A program made the translations under genes and the position numbers. A stretch of 64,000 nucleotides of DNA from Coprobacter sp. (GTDB lineage Bacteria; Bacteroidota; Bacteroidia; Bacteroidales; UBA11471). Below are positions 1-8,940 of this stretch, one piece after another. How positions within the stretch are numbered: the first letter of the stretch is position 1; each line of letters starts with the position of its first letter. The notes below the pieces were generated by a model. It was given only the letters and a program-made list of their open reading frames with translations, was not told the DNA's origin and did not search any database. The stretch is taken from contig JAFTRN010000059.1 of NCBI GenBank assembly GCA_017462265.1, positions 58,408 to 122,407 of the forward strand. The letters run 5' to 3'.

Positions 1-1
1 T

Positions 2-1033
2 GAATACGAGTGGTGGGAGGCGCGTGTAAATCCGGCGTTGGCTTTCCGCATGATGTATCCCGGGAGTTGTGTCTCGTTCTTGTGCGATGCAGGGCGGGGC
101 CATTTCGATGTGAGTGATGCTACGGCCCGGTATATCGCCTTGTTTGTGAAAAAGGCGATCGAATATCGTTATCCCCGGGATTTCGATATAAACAAGGCTG
201 TTACGTTGAAAAAACTTATACCCGAGGAGGGGTGGCTGGCCGAGCGATGGCGAGTCGATGAGCGTCGGCGAGCCAAGCCCGCACCATATGCTCGATATAA
301 GGGTGATGTACACGACGCATTTTGGTATTTCGATGAGGAGATGGCGTGTCTCACCGAAACTCGATATAAAGAGACGAGGGGTAAGAAAATGCAATATGTT
401 TCTTATGAACAGACGGGACGATTATTGCCCTATAACACACAATCTCATGTGAAAATATCGGCTAAATTTGCCCCTCATGCCGATGGCGTGACTTTCAACC
501 TGAAACCGGTGTTCGTGGATAGTCTTTGCGCGACATATAGCGATGAACATACCGATGTGCAGCCGGTCATATCTCGCATTTGCGGACCGGTAGTGAAGGT
601 GAATGATACCACGTTCCGAGTACAGTTTTACCGCATGGGTATGCACAATCCCCGTCGCACGTCCGAGATATGCCTCATAGCCGAGGCTGCCGGTGATAAG
701 CGTTACAAAAGTGCTGTGCGAGAGTTTAGTATGCGTATTCCCTATCGCCACACTTCGGGCCTCTCCCAGACTATCGATTTTCCGGCAATAGGTAATGTCG
801 GTGCCGATACCGAAGCCGTGCGACTGCAAGCGGTTTCCGATGCCGGTTTGCCGGTGTATTATTATGTAAAAGAGGGCCCTGCCGAGCTGTCGGGTGACAC
901 TTTGACCATTACCTCCATACCTCCGCGGGCAAAATATCCGCTGAAGGTGACGGTCGTAGCCTGGCAATATGGCATAGCCGGTAAGGTGCAGACCGCCGTC
1001 CCCGTGGAACGTACATTCTATATTGAGAAATGA
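2..1033 (+). CDS. C-terminal part of a putative secreted alpha/beta-hydrolase-like protein (5' truncated by window edge)
   Basis: The frame is open from base 2, so the gene begins before the window; about 343 residues are visible. Near the visible N-terminus there is a segment reading PGSCVSFLCDAGRGHFDVSD followed by an amphipathic helix. The GHFD would suit the histidine loop of an alpha/beta-hydrolase fold, and bulky proteins of that kind (esterases or peptidase-like hydrolases with a C-terminal beta domain) are common near Bacteroidales pectin genes. The remaining 270 residues look like beta-sandwich sequence with no motif I recognise. No catalytic serine can be seen because the upstream part is missing. 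Function is therefore a weak inference. It lies upstream of the pectate lyase, but 585 bp away and probably in a separate transcript. Confidence 0.5.
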   Translation, partial: EYEWWEARVNPALAFRMMYPGSCVSFLCDAGRGHFDVSDATARYIALFVKKAIEYRYPRDFDINKAVTLKKLIPEEGWLAERWRVDERRRAKPAPYARYKGDVHDAFWYFDEEMACLTETRYKETRGKKMQYVSYEQTGRLLPYNTQSHVKISAKFAPHADGVTFNLKPVFVDSLCATYSDEHTDVQPVISRICGPVVKVNDTTFRVQFYRMGMHNPRRTSEICLIAEAAGDKRYKSAVREFSMRIPYRHTSGLSQTIDFPAIGNVGADTEAVRLQAVSDAGLPVYYYVKEGPAELSGDTLTITSIPPRAKYPLKVTVVAWQYGIAGKVQTAVPVERTFYIEK

Positions 1034-1618
1034 CAGAATGTTTTGTTTTGGAAGACAGAACTTTGCAAAGGTAGAGTCTTTCAGATTCCGATTTTTAGAA
1101 CGCTTATTACCGGGTACGAGCGTAGCGATGTATCCGGCTATTAACAATTCAACCCCGCGAGGGGGTATATTTGTCTTATAAATGCCGTCGGTATCAATCG
1201 ATACGGTGTACCTTATCGTACTCACATTGCCTCTCGCTCGTTGCCAAACGATACTATTACGCCCTTATAACAACGTCTTCGACGTAGCTGTTTCTGTCTA
1301 TCTTCTTATCCTCACGATAAGCGTAGCGTTTCGTGAGGTTTCCTCTTGAACAACCTCTCCGAGGTTTCCCCTCTGTAATAAACGTAGAAAACCCTATATG
1401 GCTACAAAAAACGTCGAAGATGTTGCTTTATTGGATTTCCATACAATAATTTGTCGGAACATCATACTATATAGACGCTGTTTTAAACAAATTCTTAAAC
1501 AACTTCATGATTTTCCTCTATCTCATTAAAATCAAATCACTATCTTTGCCCGCAAAAATATGCGGTTGTTTATAATCGTTATCATATTGAACCCTGAAAA
1601 ACAAATCATCTAATTGAT
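1034..1618. other. 585-bp gene-free stretch with several short inverted repeats
   Basis: No convincing coding frame in either direction. It holds perfect or near-perfect short inverted repeats: ACGTC/GACGT at 1273-1285, CCTCACGA/TCGTGAGG at 1310-1338, and AACCTC/GAGGTT at 1352-1366. The block at 1271-1285 is also nearly the reverse complement of 1412-1426 (one mismatch). The motif GCGTAGCG occurs twice (near 1120 and 1320). The right end (about 1500-1618) is AT-rich and carries the promoter of the pectate lyase gene. This may be a decayed repeat element or a structured 3' region; I cannot name it. Confidence 0.6.
1541..1548 (+). promoter_or_regulatory. Probable promoter -7 element (TATCTTTG) of the pectate lyase gene
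   Basis: TATCTTTG fits the Bacteroidota -7 consensus TAnnTTTG. It lies about 70 bp before the ATG at 1619, giving a leader of roughly 60 nt. No clean TTTG -33 element is visible at the usual distance. Confidence 0.5.
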
Positions 1619-3697
1619 ATGAGAAAAATTTTATTTGCGGCTATTATGCTGCTGGGTGGCTGTCTGTCGGCCATATCCGATGAACTTGTAGAAAAGACAC
1701 CGGCCTTTCCCGGCGCCGAAGGCTACGGCCGATATACGAGTGGCGGACGCGGTGGAAAAGTGTATCATGTGACCAATCTCAATGACTCGGGCGAGGGATC
1801 GTTCCGCTGGGCTTGTGAGCAATCGGGCGCGCGTACCATCGTATTCGATGTGAGCGGTACAATATATTTGGAGTCGGAACTGAAACTGCGAAACGGCGAT
1901 GTGACCATTGCCGGACAGACGGCTCCCGGCGACGGTATTTGCGTGGCCGATTGGCCCTTTACGATAGCCGCGCCCAATGTGATTATACGCTATATGCGTT
2001 TCCGTCCCGGTGATGCCTCCGGTGGTGAACCCGATGGTCTGGGAGGTATGGACGGCAAGAATATCATCGTCGATCACTGCTCGGTGTCGTGGAGTGTCGA
2101 TGAATGTCTGTCGGTATATGGTAATGAGCATATGACCGTGCAATGGTGTATCATTTCTCAAAGTCTGCGCAACTCTACCCATGCCAAGGAGGCACACGGC
2201 TATGGTGGAAACTGGGGCGGAAAAGGTGCCTCGTATCACCACAATCTCATAGCGCATCACGACTCGCGAACACCGCGCTTGGGCAATCGTCCCATGTATG
2301 TGCAACAAGATACCACCGATATTCGCAACAATGTGATATACAACTGGGCCGGAAACGGTTGCTACGGGGGTGAGGGTATGAAGGTAAACTTTGTAAACAA
2401 CTATTACAAGCCGGGTCCCGGTACCGACAGCCGTGCGACAGGCAGCCGCAAGCCGTTGGCATATCGCATTTGCGGAATCGGCGTATCGACCAATACCAGC
2501 GATGGTAGTTATCACATCTGGGGTAAATACTATGTCGATGGTAATGCCAATCCCGGCTATCCCGACCTCATCAATAAAAACTGGGAAATGGGTATCTATG
2601 AGCAAATAACCACTACAAACTGGGGGTACACCGCCACCACCAAAGACACCATGCGATTGCAAGAGCCGCTACCTTTTATGTATGTGACCACGCACACAGC
2701 CGCAAAGGCCTATGAAAAGGTGTTGGCCTACGCCGGTTGCTCCAAAAGTCGCGACTCGGTGGATATACTTATCGTGAACGATACCCGTAACCGCCTGGCG
2801 ACCTATACCGGGCCTACCGATGGCAACCACCCCGGAATCATCGATACGCCTTACGATTTGATGCCAGTCGGTGCCGATGCCTCGTGGAGTCCTTGGCCCG
2901 AACTGGCTACCCGTTCGCGCTATTTCGACGACGATGGTGATGGTATGGACGATAACTGGGAGGAGTATAACGGCCTCGATTTCACCGATCCCACCGATGG
3001 TAATAAGTTGAACAGTGCCGGATATACCATGCTCGAAGTATATCTCAACTCACTCGTGGCCAATATCACCTCGGCTCAAAACGAGGACGGTACGGCCGAA
3101 GGATTCAAGATGTATATCGATCCCAATGAGGGTTATATCCCTATTCCGGTAACAAACATCGACCAATCGGTAGGCACCATCACCATGGCTTCCGATGGAA
3201 AGAAAAAAGCGACCATTAAGAATGGAAAGGCCGACAGCTTCAGCCACAACGACAATCTGGCTTTCGGATTGCTCAACAATGTGGCCGGAAATTACACATT
3301 GACATTGGGTGCCGCGACCACACGCAGCGATTTCAAACTGAACATAAAAGTGACCGATGTGGCAACCTCGGCCGTAGAGGTGGACGAAACCATATCTATC
3401 ACCAATACAGGCGATTGGCAGACCTATAAGGAATATACCGTAGATTTTCCGGGCCTGTCGGCAGGACAGAAAACGATGGTGATAACCTTCCTGAGCAGCA
3501 AGGGACAATATACCGGTAATCTCGAAAACATAAGCGTGCAAAGCGCCGCTGTAGATGGTTTGGAGCAGACGACAATACAATCGCGTCGCACCTCGACAGG
3601 CATTTACAGCATCGATGGTCGCTATATGGGTACCGATGAATCGCAATTACAGCCCGGCTTCTACATCATCGACGGTCGTAAAATAATAAAACAATAA
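1619..3697 (+). CDS. Secreted pectate lyase, polysaccharide lyase family 1-like
   Basis: A 692-residue lyase expected to cleave polygalacturonate by beta-elimination at the surface or in the periplasm. The N-terminus is an export signal; LLGGC at residues 11-15 could be a lipobox, otherwise signal peptidase I cuts near residue 20. The parallel beta-helix spans about residues 28-420, opening with AFPGAEGYG, and contains VDHCSVSWSVDE (151-162) and SRTPRLGNRP (216-225), the latter with arginines in the place of the PL1 catalytic base. A calcium-loop-like DDDGDGMDDNWE (437-448), of thrombospondin type 3 style, links to a C-terminal beta-sandwich (about 500-650). The tail ends in a short DGR...PGFYIIDGRKI motif seen in many Bacteroidales secreted proteins. 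It has its own promoter and a strong terminator. Its product would feed the uxa genes at the right of the window. Confidence 0.9.
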   Translation: MRKILFAAIMLLGGCLSAISDELVEKTPAFPGAEGYGRYTSGGRGGKVYHVTNLNDSGEGSFRWACEQSGARTIVFDVSGTIYLESELKLRNGDVTIAGQTAPGDGICVADWPFTIAAPNVIIRYMRFRPGDASGGEPDGLGGMDGKNIIVDHCSVSWSVDECLSVYGNEHMTVQWCIISQSLRNSTHAKEAHGYGGNWGGKGASYHHNLIAHHDSRTPRLGNRPMYVQQDTTDIRNNVIYNWAGNGCYGGEGMKVNFVNNYYKPGPGTDSRATGSRKPLAYRICGIGVSTNTSDGSYHIWGKYYVDGNANPGYPDLINKNWEMGIYEQITTTNWGYTATTKDTMRLQEPLPFMYVTTHTAAKAYEKVLAYAGCSKSRDSVDILIVNDTRNRLATYTGPTDGNHPGIIDTPYDLMPVGADASWSPWPELATRSRYFDDDGDGMDDNWEEYNGLDFTDPTDGNKLNSAGYTMLEVYLNSLVANITSAQNEDGTAEGFKMYIDPNEGYIPIPVTNIDQSVGTITMASDGKKKATIKNGKADSFSHNDNLAFGLLNNVAGNYTLTLGAATTRSDFKLNIKVTDVATSAVEVDETISITNTGDWQTYKEYTVDFPGLSAGQKTMVITFLSSKGQYTGNLENISVQSAAVDGLEQTTIQSRRTSTGIYSIDGRYMGTDESQLQPGFYIIDGRKIIKQ

Positions 3698-3717
3698 TTC
3701 TGCACACAGATAAACTC

Positions 3718-3759
3718 AATAACGCACCGCCCGAGCACAAGCTCGGGCGGTGCGTTATT
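3718..3759. terminator. Rho-independent terminator between convergent genes
   Basis: Perfect 19-bp stem (AATAACGCACCGCCCGAGC and its complement) with a 4-nt ACAA loop, 20 bp after the pectate lyase stop. AT-rich sequence flanks it, so it can act for the plus-strand gene and possibly for both convergent transcripts. Confidence 0.85.
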
Positions 3760-3847
3760 AATATTTATCGGACACCAATATTTTATTTTAGTGTATAAAT
3801 TAATGATTGATAATTGGTACCCTGTTTTTGGGTGGGTGGGGAAATAA

Positions 3848-3874
3848 GACCTCGCCCCATGGGGAGGCGAGGTC
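3848..3874 (-). terminator. Terminator of the minus-strand CBM6-protein gene
   Basis: A 9-bp stem GACCTCGCC/GGCGAGGTC encloses a CCCC-AT-GGGG core. Read on the minus strand it lies about 45 bp after the stop at 3918 and is followed by TTATTTC. It complements the larger hairpin at 3718-3759. Confidence 0.6.
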
Positions 3875-3917
3875 GATTAAAATTAAGGTATGGGTTTAAG
3901 TTAAGAAAATAGCGAGC

Positions 3918-5798
3918 TTATTTTACCACAACTTTGAAAGTTGAGTGCATTCCTTCACGAGTTACTTTCACGATGTAGAAGCCTTGTTCTACGTTGTAGC
4001 GACAAGAGTTATCGGTTGCAACAGCTTGTGCGGCAACTTGTCCGTTGAGGGTGTAGATGGTAACTTGTGCGTCTTGTGCGCCGTCGATTACTATTTCGCC
4101 ATCGTTGGTATATACACTCACACCGGCAAGGTTTATCGATTTTATGGCTGTGGTAGCGCTACCGCCATCGAGCCAGATGTCGAATACATTGGCACCTGCG
4201 TCGGTGGTAGGTGTGTTGTACACCATAAACAATTCGTGTTGTCCGGTAACGGTTGTAGTGATTTCACCGGCGGTAGCATAGCGTTTGCCCCATGAACCGG
4301 AACCTTGCAATCTCACTACGGCGATAGGTTCATGACCTTCGATTATGCCGGCGAGGTTACCGCTCCAGTCTTCGGCGGTGTAGATATAATTGGGATCGAG
4401 ATCGAGGTAGAACGAGAAGTTACTGTTTTCGATTTCGTCGGTCCACGATTTATCGCAAGAGTGATTTACGATGATGCGTTTGTATTCGCCGTTGCCAAAG
4501 TCGATACCGTTGCCGGTAGCGTCGAAGAATGATATAACGGTTCCGTTGCCTGTGTAACCGATGTTACCGGCGCTTTCGTATTGGCCTCTGTTTTTCACCT
4601 CATAGAACCAAGGGTTACCTTGTCCCTCGGGGCAGTCGATATAGGTGAAGTGGAATGCGTCGTCATTGGGTTTGATATCCTCGAATACGATACCGCAAGA
4701 GCCGGTTTCGTTCCAAGGTTGTCCTTTTACAAATTCGAACGAGCGCAGGTCGGTGCTACCCTCTATCCATTTGACAAATACTTTGTGCTTGCCGGTGATG
4801 GGAGCGATGTTGATAACGCGTGTTTTGTAGCTGTCGCGCAGTTCAAATCCGGTCCAAAGGTGTGCGATGAGGTTCTCGTCTTTCACTTCGTCGATATAGA
4901 AATCCAAGTGATCATAGGGGTTTGCGCTCCAGTGTTGTACACGGGCTACCAATTGGGTATATTCGCCTGTTTCACCGAAATCCACCTCGCCATAGTCGGC
5001 AATGAAACCATTTGTGGTCCAGCCCCAGTGGTATTTGTATTGGTCGATGTAATAATTGCCCGAGTCGATACGTGTTTCGGGGAAGTCGGTACCTTCACCT
5101 ACCGGCACGGCAGCCACAGAATTTTCGGTCATACATTTGATGATAGAGTTCTCGTAGCCTTCCACTTGGTCGGGGCTGCGCAGCATGATACCGGCATTGT
5201 AGAGGTCCTCCTCGGCGGTAAGGAACATGGTGCTGTCTATTTCATTCTCGTAGAAAGTAACGTTCAGAATATTTCCTGCACCATCGCCAATGAAGGTTAG
5301 ATATACGCGTTGTTTACCGGTGGGTTTCACGTAGGTGATGGGCATGGTAAGTTTTTCGGGGAAACGGTTCATGATGTCCTTATAGATAGTGTCGGGACGA
5401 TTATAACCCATCTGGGCGGCATACATATTGTAGGTCTGATAACCGCCGGTCTCGTTGTATTGCATCTGGGTAAAAGGGACAGAACTTTCGTAGTCGGCAC
5501 CGGCGTGCAATATTGCCCAACCATCGACATACCAGCCGTTGGCAAAATAGATACCGGTGGCTTTGTAATTCTCTCCGTTCTCTCCGAAATCGACTTCGCC
5601 GAGGTCTATCACGACATCGGTGTTGGTATTACCGATGTTTCCGGTGAGTTTTTCAAAGGCCGTTACATCGCCTTCTCCGCTGGGAATGATGGTCACACCA
5701 TTGTCGGGTATGGTTTTAATCACCAGATTGTCGGCAAACGACATTGCCGGCAACATAAGGGCTATAAAGCCCGCCATGAGAGTAGTAATCTGTTTCAT
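3918..5798 (-). CDS. Secreted three-module CBM6-like carbohydrate-binding protein with T9SS-type C-terminal tail
   Basis: 626 residues with a Sec signal (1-22) and no catalytic domain that I can see. Three beta-sandwich modules at about 60-185, 250-358 and 410-545 each carry a GEVDFGE- or GIDFGNGE-type strand, a middle strand, and a late GKHKVFVKW- or GQHELFMVY-type strand. This is the layout of CBM6-type sugar-binding modules. Residues 555-626 (ending YIVKVTREGMHSTFKVVVK) match the shape of the Por secretion tail: a TLNGQ turn, then GFYIVKV and KVVVK. I infer a surface-displayed binding protein that holds substrate near the enzymes of the adjacent minus-strand cluster. It has a separate promoter-like site upstream. 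Ligand unknown; family assignment is by pattern only. Confidence 0.65.
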   Translation of the reverse strand: MKQITTLMAGFIALMLPAMSFADNLVIKTIPDNGVTIIPSGEGDVTAFEKLTGNIGNTNTDVVIDLGEVDFGENGENYKATGIYFANGWYVDGWAILHAGADYESSVPFTQMQYNETGGYQTYNMYAAQMGYNRPDTIYKDIMNRFPEKLTMPITYVKPTGKQRVYLTFIGDGAGNILNVTFYENEIDSTMFLTAEEDLYNAGIMLRSPDQVEGYENSIIKCMTENSVAAVPVGEGTDFPETRIDSGNYYIDQYKYHWGWTTNGFIADYGEVDFGETGEYTQLVARVQHWSANPYDHLDFYIDEVKDENLIAHLWTGFELRDSYKTRVINIAPITGKHKVFVKWIEGSTDLRSFEFVKGQPWNETGSCGIVFEDIKPNDDAFHFTYIDCPEGQGNPWFYEVKNRGQYESAGNIGYTGNGTVISFFDATGNGIDFGNGEYKRIIVNHSCDKSWTDEIENSNFSFYLDLDPNYIYTAEDWSGNLAGIIEGHEPIAVVRLQGSGSWGKRYATAGEITTTVTGQHELFMVYNTPTTDAGANVFDIWLDGGSATTAIKSINLAGVSVYTNDGEIVIDGAQDAQVTIYTLNGQVAAQAVATDNSCRYNVEQGFYIVKVTREGMHSTFKVVVK

Positions 5799-5855
5799 GT
5801 TGTTGAGATTAAAGGTTAGTATATTTTTGAATGTATTTTCTCGACTTGCTTAACA

Positions 5856-5863
5856 CAAAAGTA
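5856..5863 (-). promoter_or_regulatory. Probable -7 element (TACTTTTG on minus strand) of the CBM6-protein gene
   Basis: Minus strand TACTTTTG fits TAnnTTTG and sits 58 bp before the ATG at 5798. A clear -33 TTTG at the right distance is not seen. It lies in the 172-bp gap after the esterase gene, so this gene can be transcribed independently of the upstream run. Confidence 0.4.
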
Positions 5864-5970
5864 TCAAACAAAATCGGCTTTTTATAACGCAATGCGTTCA
5901 ATAAATGTAAATTTTTTTGATACAAATATGTAAGTCGTATTTGGACTTGAATGTTTTAACCCTTTATATT

Positions 5971-7911
5971 TTAACGCAGTTTGTCTGTTCGGAATGGAGC
6001 GACAGGTAATCCCCCGTCACCATAGAGGTTACAAGGCGGGTTGTCGGCCCATGCGTAGCGTACGGCGATGGGTATCGATACCTCGGGCGATGATACGATT
6101 ATCCGATTTCCTTTGATTTGGGCATCGGCACGATGGAATTTCATATCCGGCCCGGCTATTACCAGCCCTTCGGCTTTTTCACCACGAATGGTGATTTCTT
6201 GATCGAAAGTCAATTCTATTGTCTTACCTATCACACGGAAATCGGTGCATGTGGCTACGGCATATTTACCCTTTCCGTAGGTATTGGCCAATGCGGCTCG
6301 GGCGAGGCGACTACCTACCTCTTGCTTGTTCTTGGGGTGTATGTCGTAGGCCTCACCTATGTCTATGGCGACAGCCATACCGGTATTTTCGAGGTGTAGA
6401 GCGTTGGCTTGCGCTTCGCGCAGGTGAGCCCAGGTCGATAGGGGTTGTACCTCTTGTCGGTCGAGGAAATTGGCCAGTTGCACAAAATAGAACGGGAATG
6501 AATATCCCCATAGGGCGCGCCAATCATTAATCATAGCTTGGAATAGGGGAGTATAGGCCACGGCTCTATCTACATTCGACTCGCCTTGATACCAAATGGC
6601 ACCTTTGATAGGGAATTTCCCCAAGGGGTATATCATGGCATTGTAGAGATTTCCGGCATAATTCTGGCTGGTCGGTGCATGAGGCACGGCCGGTTGTTGG
6701 GCCAGTGCCGAGCCTACACGATATTTCCAAGGACCGGCCAGTGCTATTTTGTCGTTGCCTATACCGATAGAGAGATCGTGGGCATTACCGCCTATACCGC
6801 CGCCACCGCTGTTGTCTTGTACCCTCACGGTGATGATACCTTTACCCGGCTTTACCAGTTCGGCCGGTATTTTATAGGAGCGATGTATCCAATATCCGCC
6901 CCCACGGGCTATCTCTTTCCCGTTGTAGTAGGTAACATCTTCATCGTCGATACTGCCGAGGTGCAGTTCCAATTCGTGACCTTCCCAGTGAGGGGGAATA
7001 TCTACCACCTTTTGGAACCATACCGCTCCGTCGAAGTTGGGTAGTCCCTTGTATTCCCAGCCTCCCGGCAGTTCCATTTGTTTCCATTCCGAGCCTGCTT
7101 GTTCCGCATCGGCCCATTTGGGTTTGTTGCCCTCCATGCCGGCATCGACGGCGTTATAGGCCTTTTGCCATGCTTCCATATTGGAGCGATGCAGGGTGTT
7201 CAATTTTGTGATGTCGGCCTCGCATTGTTCAATGGCTGCAGCCTGTTGCTCGAGTCCCATCACCTGTTTCAGGGTGGCGATACCGGTCCAGGCCTCGGCG
7301 GGAGTGCCACCCCATGAGCTGTTGATGACACCGACAGGCACGTGGAGATGTTCGTGCAGATAGCGAGCATAGAAATAGGCTACGGCCGAGAATTCTTCGA
7401 GGCTTTTCGAATTACATTCCTGCCAGCCGTTACCCTCTACCTGTATGTCGTCGGCAGGAGCGTGAGCGATGACACGCTTTACCTGCAACAAGCGTATGTG
7501 GGGGTGATTGCCATCGGCCAATTCTTGTTCGTAGTTGAGTACTTTACCCCACCCTTTGACAGGCATTTCCATATTGGACTGTCCCGAGCATAGCCACACC
7601 TCACCCGAGAGTATATTGGTCAAGGTCAATGGTTCTCCATCGTCAATGGTGAGGGTGTGAGGACCTCCGGCTTTGGGGGTAGGAAGGTTTATCTCGAAAT
7701 TTCCCTTATCATCGGGATGGGCGGAGTATTTCTTTTTGTCCCAACTCGCTTTTACCACTACCTCGTTGCCCGTAGTGCTCGTGCCGGGAATGGTAAGCGT
7801 CGTTTTTTGTTGTACAATCATATTATCGGAGAAGTAGGAGGGGAGTACCACCTTGGCCCCGGCCGATAGGTACAACGCGCTTGCGGTAAGACATGCCAAT
7901 ATCTTTTTCAT
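5971..7911 (-). CDS. Secreted sialate-O-acetylesterase-type SGNH carbohydrate esterase
   Basis: 646 residues, signal peptide 1-19. The SASA-type esterase core is clear: CSGQSNMEM with the catalytic Ser112, GGTPAEAW (201-208), IWYQGESN (439-446), and a C-terminal YDIHP with Asp523 and His525 to complete the triad. An inserted galactose-binding-like beta-sandwich occupies about 275-385, as is usual in Bacteroidales members. Such enzymes remove O-acetyl groups from sialic acids or, in plant-glycan loci, from xylan and pectin sugars. With GH43 and GH2 neighbours and a pectate lyase nearby, deacetylation of a plant polysaccharide is more likely than sialic acid. It is the end of the minus-strand run that begins at the HTCS; 60 bp separate it from the GH43 upstream. 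Confidence 0.85.
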   Translation of the reverse strand: MKKILACLTASALYLSAGAKVVLPSYFSDNMIVQQKTTLTIPGTSTTGNEVVVKASWDKKKYSAHPDDKGNFEINLPTPKAGGPHTLTIDDGEPLTLTNILSGEVWLCSGQSNMEMPVKGWGKVLNYEQELADGNHPHIRLLQVKRVIAHAPADDIQVEGNGWQECNSKSLEEFSAVAYFYARYLHEHLHVPVGVINSSWGGTPAEAWTGIATLKQVMGLEQQAAAIEQCEADITKLNTLHRSNMEAWQKAYNAVDAGMEGNKPKWADAEQAGSEWKQMELPGGWEYKGLPNFDGAVWFQKVVDIPPHWEGHELELHLGSIDDEDVTYYNGKEIARGGGYWIHRSYKIPAELVKPGKGIITVRVQDNSGGGGIGGNAHDLSIGIGNDKIALAGPWKYRVGSALAQQPAVPHAPTSQNYAGNLYNAMIYPLGKFPIKGAIWYQGESNVDRAVAYTPLFQAMINDWRALWGYSFPFYFVQLANFLDRQEVQPLSTWAHLREAQANALHLENTGMAVAIDIGEAYDIHPKNKQEVGSRLARAALANTYGKGKYAVATCTDFRVIGKTIELTFDQEITIRGEKAEGLVIAGPDMKFHRADAQIKGNRIIVSSPEVSIPIAVRYAWADNPPCNLYGDGGLPVAPFRTDKLR

Positions 7912-7971
7912 AATAAATAACTCTTAAAATAATATCGGAAAAATCCGTGCAATCTCTTAAACGTTTGAATT

Positions 7972-8919
7972 TTAGTGCTGTTTAACGGGTTTTATGGTGC
8001 CATCGGGGTTGTATTCGAGCTTCTCCACGCAGATAGAGCGCAACTCATCGCGACCTGATAGGGCTTTGTTGTGATAGAATACAAACCATTCCCCTTTATA
8101 CTCTACGATAGAGCCGTGAATGGTACCACTGCCCTTTTCACCCGATGCGAGGAATATACCCATCGATTTCCACGGTCCGTATATCGATTCGCTCATGGCA
8201 TAGCACATATTGTTGGCACCATCGGTATTATCGGGATATGAAAGGTAATATTTGCCCTTGTATTTGTGTACCCAAGCGCCTTCGTGGAAATTTTCGAGTC
8301 CTTGTACTTCCGTAGCCGGAGCAGCAAGTTCTACCATATTGTCTTTCAGCGGAGCCATGACACAACGACCGCAACCGCCGTTGAAGAGATAGGCCTTGCC
8401 GTCGTCATCGACAAATACACAGGGATCTATCATGCAATGTCCGCTTATACCTTCGCCTTGTACGGGCTTGTCGAGTACGGTAAATCCTGTTGCGGGTGAC
8501 TTACTCACGGCAACGCCTATTTGCCACGACCAACCCCAATTTTCATTTTCGGGGTGCGGAAAATAGAAATAGTAAGTGCCATCTTTGTAAGCGCAGTCGG
8601 GTGCCCACATAAATCCGGGTTGTGTGGACCAAGTCACTTGGTGCGAATTGAGTATCTCACCATGGTCGGTCCAGTCTTTCATGTTATCGGTGGAGAATAC
8701 ATGATAGCGGTCCATGAGGTCGCACCCACGGGGCGGATCTATGTCGTGCGAGGCATAGACGTAGAGGCGGCCGTCGTCCCACACGTGAGCCGAGGGATCG
8801 GCGGTGTACATGTGGGTGATAAAGGGGTTAGGACCTAATTCTATCTTTTTCGGCGAGCAACTGCTCAGCATACCTATGGTAATGGCCACTAATGCTGTTT
8901 GTAATGTGCTTGATTTCAT
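7972..8919 (-). CDS. GH43 family lipoprotein (arabinofuranosidase/xylosidase type), copy 1
   Basis: 315 residues with a lipobox (GMLSSC, lipid Cys21), so it is membrane-anchored and probably surface-exposed. The five-bladed propeller of GH43 is supported by TADPSAHVW (general base Asp41), MIDPCVFVDDDG (Asp165) and FHEGAWVHKY (acid Glu213). The family removes L-arabinofuranose or D-xylose by inversion; the subfamily is not assigned here. It follows its paralogue after a 21-bp gap, and residues about 20-92 are identical between the two apart from rare substitutions, while the rest differs clearly. It is co-transcribed with the esterase downstream. Confidence 0.88.
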   Translation of the reverse strand: MKSSTLQTALVAITIGMLSSCSPKKIELGPNPFITHMYTADPSAHVWDDGRLYVYASHDIDPPRGCDLMDRYHVFSTDNMKDWTDHGEILNSHQVTWSTQPGFMWAPDCAYKDGTYYFYFPHPENENWGWSWQIGVAVSKSPATGFTVLDKPVQGEGISGHCMIDPCVFVDDDGKAYLFNGGCGRCVMAPLKDNMVELAAPATEVQGLENFHEGAWVHKYKGKYYLSYPDNTDGANNMCYAMSESIYGPWKSMGIFLASGEKGSGTIHGSIVEYKGEWFVFYHNKALSGRDELRSICVEKLEYNPDGTIKPVKQH

Positions 8920-8940
8920 AATATTAGATATGTGTTGTGG

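Noticed and set aside
422..1225. Minus-strand open frame of 267 codons running into the gene-free stretch
   Set aside because: Most of it is opposite the hydrolase-like gene; the part beyond 1033 shows no protein-like pattern.
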